A stretch of 64,000 nt of DNA from Fodinicola acaciae. GTDB taxonomy: Bacteria > Actinomycetota > Actinomycetes > Mycobacteriales > HKI-0501. Shown here piece after piece: positions 17,719-25,956 of this stretch (position 1 is its first letter; every line of letters starts with the position of its first letter). Both the position numbers and the translations under genes were made by a program. The notes beneath the pieces were generated by a model. It was not told the DNA's origin and searched no databases. It saw only the letters and a list, made by a program, of their open reading frames with translations. Where the stretch lies: the NCBI RefSeq assembly GCF_010993745.1, contig NZ_WOTN01000002.1, positions 1,674,001-1,738,000 on the forward strand, read 5' to 3'.

Positions 17719-18557
17719 CCGGCGTGGCCGTGAACTGCGAAGGCCTCGTGCACATCTACCGCGCTGTTGACATGGGGGTGGACACCGAGGTCGTCGCGCT
17801 CGCCGGCATCGACCTGCACGTGTCGGCCGGCGAGTCGGTCGCGCTCCTCGGGCCGTCCGGCGCGGGGAAGTCGACGCTGCTGTCGATCCTCGCCGGCGTA
17901 CTGCGACACAGCGCCGGTCGGCTGCGGATCGGCTCGCATGTCGTGGAGTCGATGACGGCCAAGCAGTTGCAGAGAATGCGCGCCAGCGAGGTTGGCGTTG
18001 TGCTGCAGGGCGCCTCACGCAATCTGCTGCCTTATCTGACCGCCTACGACAACGTACGGTTCGCGCAGCGTGCCGCGCCGCGCGGTGCCGAGGTCGACAA
18101 GCCTGACGACGTGCTCGACCTGCTCGGACTCGGGTCGCTGGCGAAGCGCAAGCTGGTCGAGCTGAGCCCGGGACAGCGGCAGCGGCTCGCGGTCGCGGTC
18201 GGTGTCGCGCACTCGCCAGGCCTGCTGCTGGCCGACGAGCCGACCAGCCAGCTCGACCACGACGCGCGTGGTGAGGTGCTGGAGGCGCTGGCCGAGGTCA
18301 ACCGGGCGCGCGGCACGACCGTCATCGTGGTGACGCATGATCCGGAGGTCAGCCAGCGGGTACGCCGGACGGTCACCATCCGGGACGGCCGGATCGGTGC
18401 CGAGGGCCATCGCGGCGAGGACTTCGCGGTCGTCGCGCGCGACGGCAGCCTGTCGCTGCCGCTGGACGTCGTGGAGAAGTTTCCGCCGGGGACGCTGGTG
18501 CGCGTCCAGCTGCTCGACGACGGATCGGTCCGGCTGTCCGCCGAGGAGGTGTCATGA
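17715..18557 (+). CDS. ABC transporter ATP-binding protein
   Basis: A 280-residue cytoplasmic ATPase with Walker A GPSGAGKS (about 46-53), Q-loop VVLQGASRNLLP, signature LSPGQRQRL, Walker B LLLADEPTSQLD and switch His in VVTHDPE. The signature has LSPGQ in place of LSGGQ, a tolerated variant. After the ATPase domain (about 230) there is a 45-residue C-terminal addition with EKFPPGTLVRVQLLDDGSV. The ATG is inside the permease stop region and GGAGGG precedes it. It pairs with the next ATPase, probably as a heterodimer driving the single large permease. Confidence 0.9.
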   Translation: MTGVAVNCEGLVHIYRAVDMGVDTEVVALAGIDLHVSAGESVALLGPSGAGKSTLLSILAGVLRHSAGRLRIGSHVVESMTAKQLQRMRASEVGVVLQGASRNLLPYLTAYDNVRFAQRAAPRGAEVDKPDDVLDLLGLGSLAKRKLVELSPGQRQRLAVAVGVAHSPGLLLADEPTSQLDHDARGEVLEALAEVNRARGTTVIVVTHDPEVSQRVRRTVTIRDGRIGAEGHRGEDFAVVARDGSLSLPLDVVEKFPPGTLVRVQLLDDGSVRLSAEEVS

Positions 18558-19159
18558 TCGCGTCCGGTGTGACCGTCCAGCGCGGCGGTCGGGACGTGCT
18601 GGTCGACGTGACCGTACGCGCGTCCGGCGGCCAGATGGTCGCGGTGACCGGTGCGTCCGGTGCCGGCAAGTCGACACTGCTGTGGACGCTGGCCGGCCTG
18701 CTGCCGGTCGCGGACGGCTCGGTGGACACGCCTGACGACGTGGCGCTGGTGCCGCAGGACAACGGCCTGGTACCGGTGCTGACCGCCGCCGAGAACGTCG
18801 AGGTGGCGCTGCTCGCGCGCGGTGTGCCGGCGGCTGCCACGCGGCAACGTGCGGCCGAGGCGTTGGCCGCGCTGGGGCTGGACAAGCACGGCGACCAGCT
18901 GGTCGAGGAACTGTCCGGCGGTCAGCAGCAGCGCGTCGCGGTCGCCCGCGGCCTGGCGGTGGCACCGGCCGCGCTGCTGGCCGACGAGGTGACCAGCGAG
19001 CTCGACGCCGCCAACCGCGAGCGCGTACTCGACCTGCTGGCCGCCCACGCCGCCGCCGGCAACACGGTCGTCTTCGCCACCAACGACGAGGAAGCCGCGC
19101 AGGTCTGCCCCATCGAACTCCACATCGCCGACGGCCGCGCCACCCTCGTACGCTCCTGA
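18554..19159 (+). CDS. ABC transporter ATP-binding protein, short
   Basis: A 201-residue ATPase with Walker A GASGAGKS (33-40), Q-loop LVPQDNGLVPVLTAAEN, signature LSGGQQQRVAVARGL and Walker B LLADEVTSELD. At the switch position it has FATNDEEAA where most ABC ATPases have VTHD, so the switch histidine appears replaced by Asn. This may make one ATPase site degenerate, as in asymmetric heterodimers. The ATG overlaps the previous stop by four bases, making it the last gene of the operon. Confidence 0.88.
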   Translation: MIASGVTVQRGGRDVLVDVTVRASGGQMVAVTGASGAGKSTLLWTLAGLLPVADGSVDTPDDVALVPQDNGLVPVLTAAENVEVALLARGVPAAATRQRAAEALAALGLDKHGDQLVEELSGGQQQRVAVARGLAVAPAALLADEVTSELDAANRERVLDLLAAHAAAGNTVVFATNDEEAAQVCPIELHIADGRATLVRS

Positions 19160-19176
19160 GCCGGCCACCGATACCC

Positions 19177-19253
19177 GCTACAGCCCGAAACTGTCGTACC
19201 CCCCTGCCAATCTGGGCCCCCACCCAGATCGGGCGGGGGGTGGGTTCGCGTGG
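19177..19253 (-). repeat. Inverted flanking repeat, right copy
   Basis: Reverse-complement partner of 14402-14477, beginning 17 bases after the operon's stop codon. On the minus strand it has CCACGCGAACCCACCCCCC, a CCCGCCC/GGGTGGG stem in which the changed base still pairs as G-U, and GGTACGACAGTTTCG. Interrupted identity is about three quarters over 76 bases. Confidence 0.6.
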
Positions 19254-19332
19254 CAACTTACATATGTATGAAAACCGTCCGGATTGACCTTTTGTCACCT
19301 CCGGCGGCAAAACCGCAGGTCAGGCCACCTCG

Positions 19333-19363
19333 GACGACGCAATCGGAATCCGATTGCGTCGTC
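19333..19363. terminator. Perfect palindrome GACGACGCAATCGGA / complement
   Basis: A 31-base dyad with 15-base arms around one A, inside wider CCACC/GGTGG flanks, lying between the ABC operon and the small minus-strand gene at 19445. One arm recurs exactly at 651-665. It probably acts as a bidirectional terminator or belongs to a dispersed palindrome family. There is no T tract. Confidence 0.5.
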
Positions 19364-19444
19364 GGTGGTAGGTAAGCTCAAGCTGCTGGACGCCGACGCG
19401 CTGATCATGGCCTTCTGACGCGGCGCACACGCGCCACGTTCGAG

Positions 19445-19654
19445 TTAGCAGTTGGTGAGGTGCAGCTGGCCGGTCGTACGGTCGAACTTCAGCCGCCGGT
19501 GCAGCTCCAGCAGCGGGATCTCGTCGGCGATCCGCAGTGTGCTGATCCGGTCACCTGGCCGGTGCGGCCGCTCGGTCGTCCGCGGCGTGTCGTCGGCGTC
19601 CGCGCAGACACCGACAACCTCGCCGTGCCGGTCTATCAACGCTCGCAACAACAT
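19445..19654 (-). CDS. Small conserved-looking protein, 69 residues
   Basis: A 69-residue acidic/basic protein beginning MLLRALIDRHGEVVGV with no membrane segment or known motif. The ATG at 19654 is preceded seven bases upstream by a strong GGAGGGG site, which argues that it is a real gene; an in-frame ATG at 19735 lacks one. The C-terminal part (EIPLLELHRRLKFDRTTGQ) looks like a short strand-helix unit. It lies immediately downstream of the sugar ABC operon in the same direction. Function unknown. Confidence 0.5.
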   Translation of the reverse strand: MLLRALIDRHGEVVGVCADADDTPRTTERPHRPGDRISTLRIADEIPLLELHRRLKFDRTTGQLHLTNC

Positions 19655-19767
19655 CGGCGTCCCCTCCGATCGCGCCGCCCGCACGTTCGAGAGTGCCTGT
19701 TCGTGCAGAGCGGCGCATGAGTAGGACGTACTCATTTTCGGCGGGGCGGTGACTGTCGGTGGCGAAA

Positions 19768-20595
19768 TCAGCCTTTCAGTGCACCGGCTGTGACGCCGCG
19801 GATGAAGTAGCGCTGGAAGACGAAGAACAGGATCGCCATCGGTACGAGGCTGATCACCGTCGTCGAGGTGAGTGAGGACAGGTCGTTGGAATACTGCGTG
19901 CTGGTGGTCGCCAGGCCGACGGTGAGCGTCTTGAGGCTGTCGCTCTGGATCACCAGCAGCGGCCAGATGAAGCTGTTCCAGTTGGCCACGAAGGTGAGGA
20001 TCGCCAGCACGGCCATCGGCTGCGCGGACAACGGCAGGATCATCGAGATGAAGATCCGTGCGTTGGACGCGCCATCGACACGCGCCGACTCCAACAGCTC
20101 GTCGGGGATCCCCTGGACGAACTGGCGGAGCAGGAAGGTGCCCAGCGGCGCGGACAGACCGGGCAGGATCAGCGCCGCGTAGTTGTCGGTCAGGCCGACG
20201 TTGTTGGCGATCAGGTACGTCGGCACCAGCGTCACCGAGAACGGCAGCATCATCGTGCTGATCAGGAAAAGGAAAAGCGAGTCGCGGCCGCGCCATTTCA
20301 GCTTGCTGAAAGCGAAAGCGGCCATCAGGTCGATGATGACCGCCAGCACCGTGCTGGCCAGCGACACCACGACCGTGTTGAACAGCCAGGTCTGGATGTT
20401 GCCGAGCGCGAACAGCTTCTGGTAGCCGGCAAGGCTCCACCCCGACCAGCTGAGGTTGAGGTCGGTGAAGGTGTGCACGTTGCGAAAGGACGCGAAGACG
20501 ATCAGTGCGATCGGTGCCACACAGGCGAAAGTCGCGACGATCGCGCAGACCTGCAGGCCGGTCTGGCGCAGCACTCGGTTCGTCGTGTCAGCCAC
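19768..20595 (-). CDS. Carbohydrate ABC transporter permease (MalG type)
   Basis: A 275-residue inner-membrane protein with six predicted helices and the ATPase-docking EAA loop ELLESARVDGASNARIF (about 170-186), typical of CUT1 sugar importers. It forms a heterodimer with the product of the overlapping upstream gene (8-base overlap at 20588-20595). The C terminus FIRGVTAGALKG is the usual MalG/AraQ ending. No ATPase gene is in the operon; actinomycetes often use one shared MsiK-type ATPase, which would have to be elsewhere. Confidence 0.93.
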   Translation of the reverse strand: MADTTNRVLRQTGLQVCAIVATFACVAPIALIVFASFRNVHTFTDLNLSWSGWSLAGYQKLFALGNIQTWLFNTVVVSLASTVLAVIIDLMAAFAFSKLKWRGRDSLFLFLISTMMLPFSVTLVPTYLIANNVGLTDNYAALILPGLSAPLGTFLLRQFVQGIPDELLESARVDGASNARIFISMILPLSAQPMAVLAILTFVANWNSFIWPLLVIQSDSLKTLTVGLATTSTQYSNDLSSLTSTTVISLVPMAILFFVFQRYFIRGVTAGALKG

Positions 20596-21532
20596 CGGAG
20601 CGCTCCGATCGGGTCGTACGCAGGTAGATCGCCGAGATCACCAGGGTGATCACCAGCAGGATGACGCTCATGGTCGCCGCATAGCCGACCGAGCCGCCGT
20701 TGAAGACGTTCTGGTAGATGTACCACATCGCGGTGTACGTCGCGGTGCCCGGACCGCCTTGTGTCATCACGAAAATCACGTCGAAGACCTGCACGGAGGC
20801 GATCGTCGTGAGGATCATGACAAACTGCATGACCGGCCGGATCAGCGGCAGCTTGATGCTCCAGAACGTACGCCACGCGCTGGCGCCGTCGATCCGCGCG
20901 GCCTCGATCAGCTCGTTGGGGATGTCATTGAGGCCGGCCATGAAGATGATCGAGTTGAAGCCGAGCGACGACCACATCGTGATGACCGCTATGAAGAAGA
21001 TGGCGAACGTGCCGTTGGACAGCCAGGGCACCTCGATGCCCAGCATGTCACGGAAAAACAGGTTCAACGGACCCGACTGCGGATCGGCCATCACCCGCCA
21101 GATCAGGCCGGTGGCCACGATCGAGAGCAGCGACGGCAGATAGATCAGTGAGCGATAGAACCGCAGACCGGCGAGCTTGCTGGACAGCAGTACGCCGACG
21201 GCCAGCGGCACGGTCATCGTCAACGGCACCAGGATGACCAGGAACAGCAGCGTGTTTTTGAGCGTGGTCAGGAAAAGCGTGTCAGAGAAGATGGTGGTGA
21301 AGTTGTCCAGGCCGACCCACTCGAACTCGCCGAGCAGCGAACCGTTCTGGAACACCAGGACGAAGGTGTAGACGAACGGCACCAGGATGAAGACCGCGAA
21401 CAGCAACGCCTTGGGCAGCAGGAAAAGCGCGGCATCGCGATAGGTGGCCAGCCAGCCGACCGGCCGGCGCCGGCGTACGGCCGGCGCCGCCTTCTTCCGC
21501 GGTGCCGCGGTGCTCCGTTCTACGGTGACCAC
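20588..21532 (-). CDS. Carbohydrate ABC transporter permease (MalF type)
   Basis: A 314-residue inner-membrane permease with a basic cytoplasmic N terminus, six helices and the EAA loop ELIEAARIDGASAWRTFW (about 215-232). It carries VFDVIFVMTQGGPGTAT, the conserved segment before the last helix in MalF/UgpA-type subunits. GTG start at 21532 sits directly next to the stop codon of the binding-protein gene. It overlaps the MalG-type gene downstream. Sugar specificity cannot be told. Confidence 0.93.
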   Translation of the reverse strand: MVTVERSTAAPRKKAAPAVRRRRPVGWLATYRDAALFLLPKALLFAVFILVPFVYTFVLVFQNGSLLGEFEWVGLDNFTTIFSDTLFLTTLKNTLLFLVILVPLTMTVPLAVGVLLSSKLAGLRFYRSLIYLPSLLSIVATGLIWRVMADPQSGPLNLFFRDMLGIEVPWLSNGTFAIFFIAVITMWSSLGFNSIIFMAGLNDIPNELIEAARIDGASAWRTFWSIKLPLIRPVMQFVMILTTIASVQVFDVIFVMTQGGPGTATYTAMWYIYQNVFNGGSVGYAATMSVILLVITLVISAIYLRTTRSERSGG

Positions 21533-22876
21533 CTAACGTACCGTCGAGGCCAGCTGCTTCACGTGCGCCGACGTGTCCTTGAGCATGTCGTCCAGGCTCG
21601 TACGGCCGAGGAAGTAGTCGTTGAACTTGCCGAGGATGTAGTCCTGCGGGTCGAACGGCAGCACCGGGGTGAGCCGCACGTACTTGGTCTGCGCGGCGAC
21701 CGTCGTCAGGTAGGCCTCGACGCGCTTGTCGCCGACACCGGCGTAGTAGTCGGCCGGCGGGTCGCCGAACGGATAGACGCGGATGCTGCGGATGTAGTCC
21801 TTGCGCCGCGCGTCGTCGAACATGAACTCCAGCAGCGAGTACGCCGCCTTCTTGTTCTTGCTCTTGCTGGCGATCGAGTAATAGCCGCAGCCGCCGACGA
21901 CGAACGTACCGGCCGGTCCCTTCGGCAGGTCGATCGCCCGGAACCGGGTCTTGTACTTCTGTTCCTGGATCGGCGAGATGTTCGGCATCCACTGCAGGCC
22001 GGCCTTGCCCTGCAGCATGAGGTCGCCCCAGGCGTCCTGGTCGGAGTACAGGCCCATCGGGGTGGCGCCGCCGGAGTCGACCAGTTTCTTCATGTTCTGC
22101 AGGGCGGCGCGGCCTTCGTCGCCGGCGAAGCCGATGTCCTTGCCGTCCTTCGACACGATGTCCGCGCCGTAGGCCCAGAGATAGTTCCAGACGTAGTTGG
22201 TCTCCGCGCCGGGCGTGCCGGCCCAGGTCATGCCCCAGTGCGCGATGTTCTTCGGGTTGAAGCCGGCCTCGCCGAGCCGTTTGCCGGCCTTGTCAAAGGT
22301 CAGCTTCTGCGCGAACGGGATGATGTCGTCGTAGGTCACCGGCAGTGGCGGCTTTCCGGCCTTCTCCCAGATCTCCTCGTTGAGGGTGAGGCCGAAGTGA
22401 CCAGCCGAGAACGGTACGGCGTACCGCTCGCCGTTCTTGCCGGTCGCTCCGTCGATCGCGCCCTGCGGCACGTTCTGAAAGTACTTGTCGACCGCGGAAC
22501 CGCCCAGCTTGCGCAGGTCGGCGAGTGCGCCGGTGCCTCGGAACTTGTTCATCCACGGCAGGATCTCGTACGCCAGGTCCGGCGGGTTGCTGCCGGCATA
22601 GCCGGCGGTGTACTTCGGCAGCGCGCTGTCCCACGGGATGACCAGGAAGTTGACCTTGGTGTCCTTCTGTTTCGCGGTAAAGTCCGCGATCAGCTTCTTG
22701 TTGTAGGACTGCTCGAAGGCCAGGTCACCGACCGGTGTCTTCCAGAACGAGATCGTGCCGGAGCCACTGCCACCGCCGCCGCCGCAGGCCGACAACCCGG
22801 CTGCCGCACCCAGCCCGAGTGCGGTGGCGGACAGGAACGTACGCCGGCTCAACGGTCGGGACTGAATGTCACGCAT
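21533..22876 (-). CDS. Extracellular sugar-binding lipoprotein
   Basis: A 447-residue solute-binding protein of the SBP_bac_1 class. The N terminus combines a twin-arginine motif (SRRTFLS, about 10-16) with a lipobox LSAC (Cys about 31), so it is probably exported folded and lipid-anchored. A Gly/Ser linker then leads to TISFWKTPVGD at the mature start. It is the first gene of the three-gene importer operon. A good AAGGAG site precedes the ATG. The palindrome at 22912-22925 lies in its leader and could be an operator. Confidence 0.92.
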   Translation of the reverse strand: MRDIQSRPLSRRTFLSATALGLGAAAGLSACGGGGGSGSGTISFWKTPVGDLAFEQSYNKKLIADFTAKQKDTKVNFLVIPWDSALPKYTAGYAGSNPPDLAYEILPWMNKFRGTGALADLRKLGGSAVDKYFQNVPQGAIDGATGKNGERYAVPFSAGHFGLTLNEEIWEKAGKPPLPVTYDDIIPFAQKLTFDKAGKRLGEAGFNPKNIAHWGMTWAGTPGAETNYVWNYLWAYGADIVSKDGKDIGFAGDEGRAALQNMKKLVDSGGATPMGLYSDQDAWGDLMLQGKAGLQWMPNISPIQEQKYKTRFRAIDLPKGPAGTFVVGGCGYYSIASKSKNKKAAYSLLEFMFDDARRKDYIRSIRVYPFGDPPADYYAGVGDKRVEAYLTTVAAQTKYVRLTPVLPFDPQDYILGKFNDYFLGRTSLDDMLKDTSAHVKQLASTVR

Positions 22877-22911
22877 CTGTTACTCCTTGACCCGACGAAC
22901 TTTCGAAATAG

Positions 22912-22925
22912 CGGAAACATTTCCG
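22912..22925. promoter_or_regulatory. Candidate operator before the sugar importer operon
   Basis: CGGAAACATTTCCG: arms CGGAAA/TTTCCG around a 2-base centre, 36 bases upstream of the binding-protein ATG. The size suits a LacI- or GntR-type repressor. No regulator gene is adjacent, so the assignment is only by position and symmetry. Confidence 0.4.
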
Positions 22926-23080
22926 GTAATGCGAGATAGTAGGGCCGCCGACAGGCCGGTGGCAAGCGAAACCCCGACAGTCGGCGGACGCATCCGGCCA
23001 TGTCGGGAGGATTCCCGGAAAAAGACGGTTTGCTGTTTACTCTCGTGTTACGCCGTACGCACCGCACCTGGAGGTAGCCG

Positions 23081-24406
23081 ATGACAACACCTGCTCCGGG
23101 CCGCACTCGATCGGTCGCGGCGAACGTCGTCAGAGGGTCGATCGGCAACCTGATCGAGTGGTACGACTGGTATGCGTACACGGCGTTCGCCATCTACTTC
23201 GCGCAGGTCTTCTTCCCCAAGGGCGACGCGACCGCTCAGCTGCTCAACACCGCCGGCATCTTCGCGGTCGGCTTCCTGATGCGGCCGCTCGGCGGCTGGC
23301 TGCTTGGCCGCTATGCCGACCGGTTCGGCCGCCGCGCCGCGCTGACCCTGTCGGTGCTGATGATGGCGGCCGGCTCGCTGATCATCACGTTCACGCCCGG
23401 CTACGCGACGATCGGCATCGCCGCGCCGCTGTTGTTGCTGCTCGCCCGGCTCGGCCAGGGCCTGTCGCTGGGTGGCGAGTACGCGACCTCCGCGACCTAT
23501 CTGTCCGAGGTCGCGACTCCCGGCAAACGTGGCTATTACTCCAGTTACCAGTACGTCACGCTGACCTCCGGCCAGCTGCTGGCGCTCGGCGTACAGATCG
23601 TGCTGCAGCAGTTTCTCACCGCGGCCGAGATGAAGTCGTGGGGCTGGCGGGTCGCCTTCGGCCTCGGCGCGGTCTTCGCGCTGGTCGTCATGTATCTGCG
23701 GGCCACCATGGACGAGTCGGAGAGCTATCGAAAGGCGGCCGGCACCGACGACGGCCGCGGTGCGCGCGGCACTATCCGCGCGCTGCTCAACCATCCGCGC
23801 GAGGTGCTGCTGGTCTTCGGCCTGACGATGGGTGGCACGGTCGCGTTCTACACGTACACGACATATCTGCAGAAGTTCATGGTCAACACCGGCGGCATCT
23901 CGGTCGAGGCGGCCGCCTGGATCAACTTCCTGGCTCTGCTGGTCTTCGTGATCCTGCAACCGGTCGTCGGGGCGCTGTCCGACCGGATTGGCCGGCGGCC
24001 GATCCTGATCACCTTCGGCATCGCCGGCACGCTGGCCACGGTGCCGCTGCTGACCCTGCTCGCACACACGAAGAACGTTTTCGGCGCGTTCGCGCTGATG
24101 ATGTTCGCGCTGCTCATCGTCACCTGCTACACGTCGATCAACGCGATCGTGAAGGCGGAGCTGTTTCCGACGCGCGTACGCGCACTCGGGGTCGGCCTGC
24201 CGTACGCGCTGGCGGTGGCGATCTTCGGTGGCACCGCCGAGTACATCGCGCTGTGGCTGAAAAAGGCCGGCGTCGAGTCCCTGTTCTTCTGGTATGTCGC
24301 CGGCTGCATCCTGGTGTCGCTGATCGTCTACGCGACCATGCGCGAAACCTCCAGGGAGTCCCCGATCGACGAGCACGAGTCGTCGTCGAGCCCGGTCTCG
24401 AGCTGA
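23081..24406 (+). CDS. MHS-family MFS transporter (dicarboxylate/alpha-ketoglutarate type)
   Basis: A 441-residue metabolite:H+ symporter with twelve predicted helices. It carries the hallmark GSIGNLIEWYDWYAYTAFA start (about 20-38), motif A GRYADRFGRRAAL after helix 2, and RLGQGLSLGGEYATSATYL. These are features of the KgtP/ShiA/ProP-type branch, which takes up organic acids, shikimate or betaines. GGAGG lies eight bases before the ATG. It is divergent from the sugar operon and ends three bases before the palindrome at 24409-24461. Confidence 0.88.
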   Translation: MTTPAPGRTRSVAANVVRGSIGNLIEWYDWYAYTAFAIYFAQVFFPKGDATAQLLNTAGIFAVGFLMRPLGGWLLGRYADRFGRRAALTLSVLMMAAGSLIITFTPGYATIGIAAPLLLLLARLGQGLSLGGEYATSATYLSEVATPGKRGYYSSYQYVTLTSGQLLALGVQIVLQQFLTAAEMKSWGWRVAFGLGAVFALVVMYLRATMDESESYRKAAGTDDGRGARGTIRALLNHPREVLLVFGLTMGGTVAFYTYTTYLQKFMVNTGGISVEAAAWINFLALLVFVILQPVVGALSDRIGRRPILITFGIAGTLATVPLLTLLAHTKNVFGAFALMMFALLIVTCYTSINAIVKAELFPTRVRALGVGLPYALAVAIFGGTAEYIALWLKKAGVESLFFWYVAGCILVSLIVYATMRETSRESPIDEHESSSSPVSS

Positions 24407-24408
24407 CC

Positions 24409-24461
24409 GGTCGCATGGCCACCATGCGTGCGCTCGATGCACGCATGGTGGCCATGCGACC
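24409..24461. repeat. 24-5-24 hairpin repeat, copy 1
   Basis: Arms of 24 bases beginning GGTCGCATGGCCACCATG pair with one mismatch across a 5-base loop. It sits between the convergent stops of the MHS transporter (24406) and the DUF2127 gene (24468). Related copies are at 25837 and 45614. A transcription-terminating role fits all three positions. Confidence 0.75.
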
Positions 24462-24467
24462 TAACGG

Positions 24468-25274
24468 TCAGGCGGGGGTGGCGCGCTGGAGGGCGGCCTG
24501 CTCGACCTCCAGCACCGACTCGCTGTGCAGGTGCGCCTCGTGCGCGGCGCGGCCGCCGCGCGCGCCGAACAGCCGCTTGGTCCACACCAGGTAGATCACC
24601 GCCGCGATGTTGATCAGCAGCGCGCCGATCCGGATGACCGTGACCTTCTCGACCAGCTCGTAGACCTCCAGCGGGATGAACAGCGACGTGCCGACCACCG
24701 CCACGTACTCACCCCACCGCTTCAACAGCCACAGGCCGACCGCCTCGGTGAGCTGCAGCGCACCGTAGAGCACGATGCCGCCGGCGATCAGCAGCAGAGC
24801 GTTGGCGCTGACCGAGAACGCCTCGTCGATCAGCCGCACCGGGCCGGCGTTGGTGAGGTCATAGCCGATCTCGTCGGCCAGCGGTTTCACCAGCGGCAGA
24901 TAGTGCTCGAAGGCCTGCTGCAGCGAGCCCTTGACCGTACGGAACTCGAAAACGCCATAGGCGGCGAGCAGCAGGAGCACGCCACGGATGGCGCGCTCGG
25001 CGGACAGCAGCCGCAGGATGACCGCGTCGCGCAGCGCGGCGCCGCGCAGGACGATCGGCGCGTCCTCGGCCGGCCCGGTCAGTTTCGGCTCGCCGACGGT
25101 GAAGTCGCCGCAGCGCAGGCAGCGCCACACCTGGCCGACCGCGGTCTGCGCGGTCAGCCGGTCGGCGAGGTCGGTCTCGGTCGGCCGGTAGGTGAGGTGT
25201 CCGCGGCGGCCGCACGCGCGCAAGCTCCAGTCCACGTCGGTCAGCGTAGAGACTCGCCACCAGTCTCCAGTCAC
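24468..25274 (-). CDS. DUF2127 membrane protein with N-terminal Cys motif
   Basis: A protein of up to 268 residues. The N-terminal 60 residues contain a C-x2-C (RCLRCG) with an upstream Cys and His, suggesting a small zinc-binding unit. The remainder has about four transmembrane helices (near 92-108, 155-180, 190-208 and 215-235) with the RLLSAERAIRGVLLL entry of DUF2127 proteins. Function unknown. GTG at 25274 and GTG at 25235 are both possible starts, and neither has a clear ribosome site. It is divergent from the MarR gene (23-base gap), so the promoters must overlap. Confidence 0.72.
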   Translation of the reverse strand: MTGDWWRVSTLTDVDWSLRACGRRGHLTYRPTETDLADRLTAQTAVGQVWRCLRCGDFTVGEPKLTGPAEDAPIVLRGAALRDAVILRLLSAERAIRGVLLLLAAYGVFEFRTVKGSLQQAFEHYLPLVKPLADEIGYDLTNAGPVRLIDEAFSVSANALLLIAGGIVLYGALQLTEAVGLWLLKRWGEYVAVVGTSLFIPLEVYELVEKVTVIRIGALLINIAAVIYLVWTKRLFGARGGRAAHEAHLHSESVLEVEQAALQRATPA

Positions 25275-25297
25275 CTGGAGCCCGGTAACCTGCGGTC

Positions 25298-25810
25298 ATG
25301 TCCGAACCCGCGGCCGGCCTGCCGTTCGACCCGATCGAGCGCGCCGGCGACATCTGGACGCGCCGGTACGGTCCGGCCGACGCGATGCGGGTCGCCACCT
25401 CGGTGATGCGGGTGCAGCAGATCCTGTTGGCGCGCTATGACGCGGTGCTGAAGCCTTACAAGATCACGTTCTCGCGCTACGAAGCGTTGGTGCTGCTGGA
25501 CTTCTCGCGCGCCGGCGCGCTGCCGCTCAAGGTCATCGGCGAACGGTTGCAGGTGCATCCGACCAGCGTCACCAACATCATCGACCGGCTGGTCGCGGCC
25601 GGTCTGGTCGACCGGCGGCGGAACCCGGACGACGGCCGTGGCGTGCTGGCCGTGCTCACCGACGCCGGCCGCGAGGTCGTACGGGAGGCGACCCGTGACC
25701 TGATGGCGATCGACTTCGGCCTGTCGGCGCTGGCGGCCGCGGATCGTGAGTTGCTGTTCGACCGGCTCCGGTCCGTACGCTCGGCGGCCGGCGACTTCAT
25801 CGCCGACTAG
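25298..25810 (+). CDS. MarR-family transcriptional regulator
   Basis: A 170-residue winged-helix regulator. The recognition helix region is LKVIGERLQVHPTSVTNIIDRLVAAGLV (about 69-96), followed by the wing DRRRNPDDGRGVLAVLTDAGR, the standard MarR pattern. It probably binds DNA as a dimer and responds to a small phenolic or similar ligand. It is divergent from the DUF2127 gene, its likely target along with itself. The hairpin repeat at 25837 follows the stop codon. Confidence 0.88.
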   Translation: MSEPAAGLPFDPIERAGDIWTRRYGPADAMRVATSVMRVQQILLARYDAVLKPYKITFSRYEALVLLDFSRAGALPLKVIGERLQVHPTSVTNIIDRLVAAGLVDRRRNPDDGRGVLAVLTDAGREVVREATRDLMAIDFGLSALAAADRELLFDRLRSVRSAAGDFIAD

Positions 25811-25836
25811 CGCGATTCGGGCGTTCCCAGCCTGAC

Positions 25837-25886
25837 GGTCGCATGGCCACCATGCGTGCGCTGGACGCACGCATGGTGGCCATGCG
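25837..25886 (+). repeat. 24-5-24 hairpin repeat, copy 2
   Basis: The same left arm and 5-base loop position as the copy at 24409; the right arm matches for 21 bases, then diverges into CATAAAA. It lies between two co-directional genes, 26 bases after the MarR stop codon and before the phosphoesterase promoter. Confidence 0.7.
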
Positions 25887-25956
25887 CATAAAACGGCCCC
25901 ATAGCGGGTAAAGAAAGAGCGACAATGGCGTCAGCTGGTCGACGAAGGAGTCCTCT

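Noticed and set aside
14402-19253. Calling the ABC operon a composite transposon
   Set aside because: The framing inverted repeats are real, but no transposase, target duplication or boundary shift was seen, so it is left as a finding only.
22877-23080. Possible riboswitch in the leader between the sugar operon and the MHS transporter
   Set aside because: No recognised aptamer core; the short palindrome fits a protein operator better.
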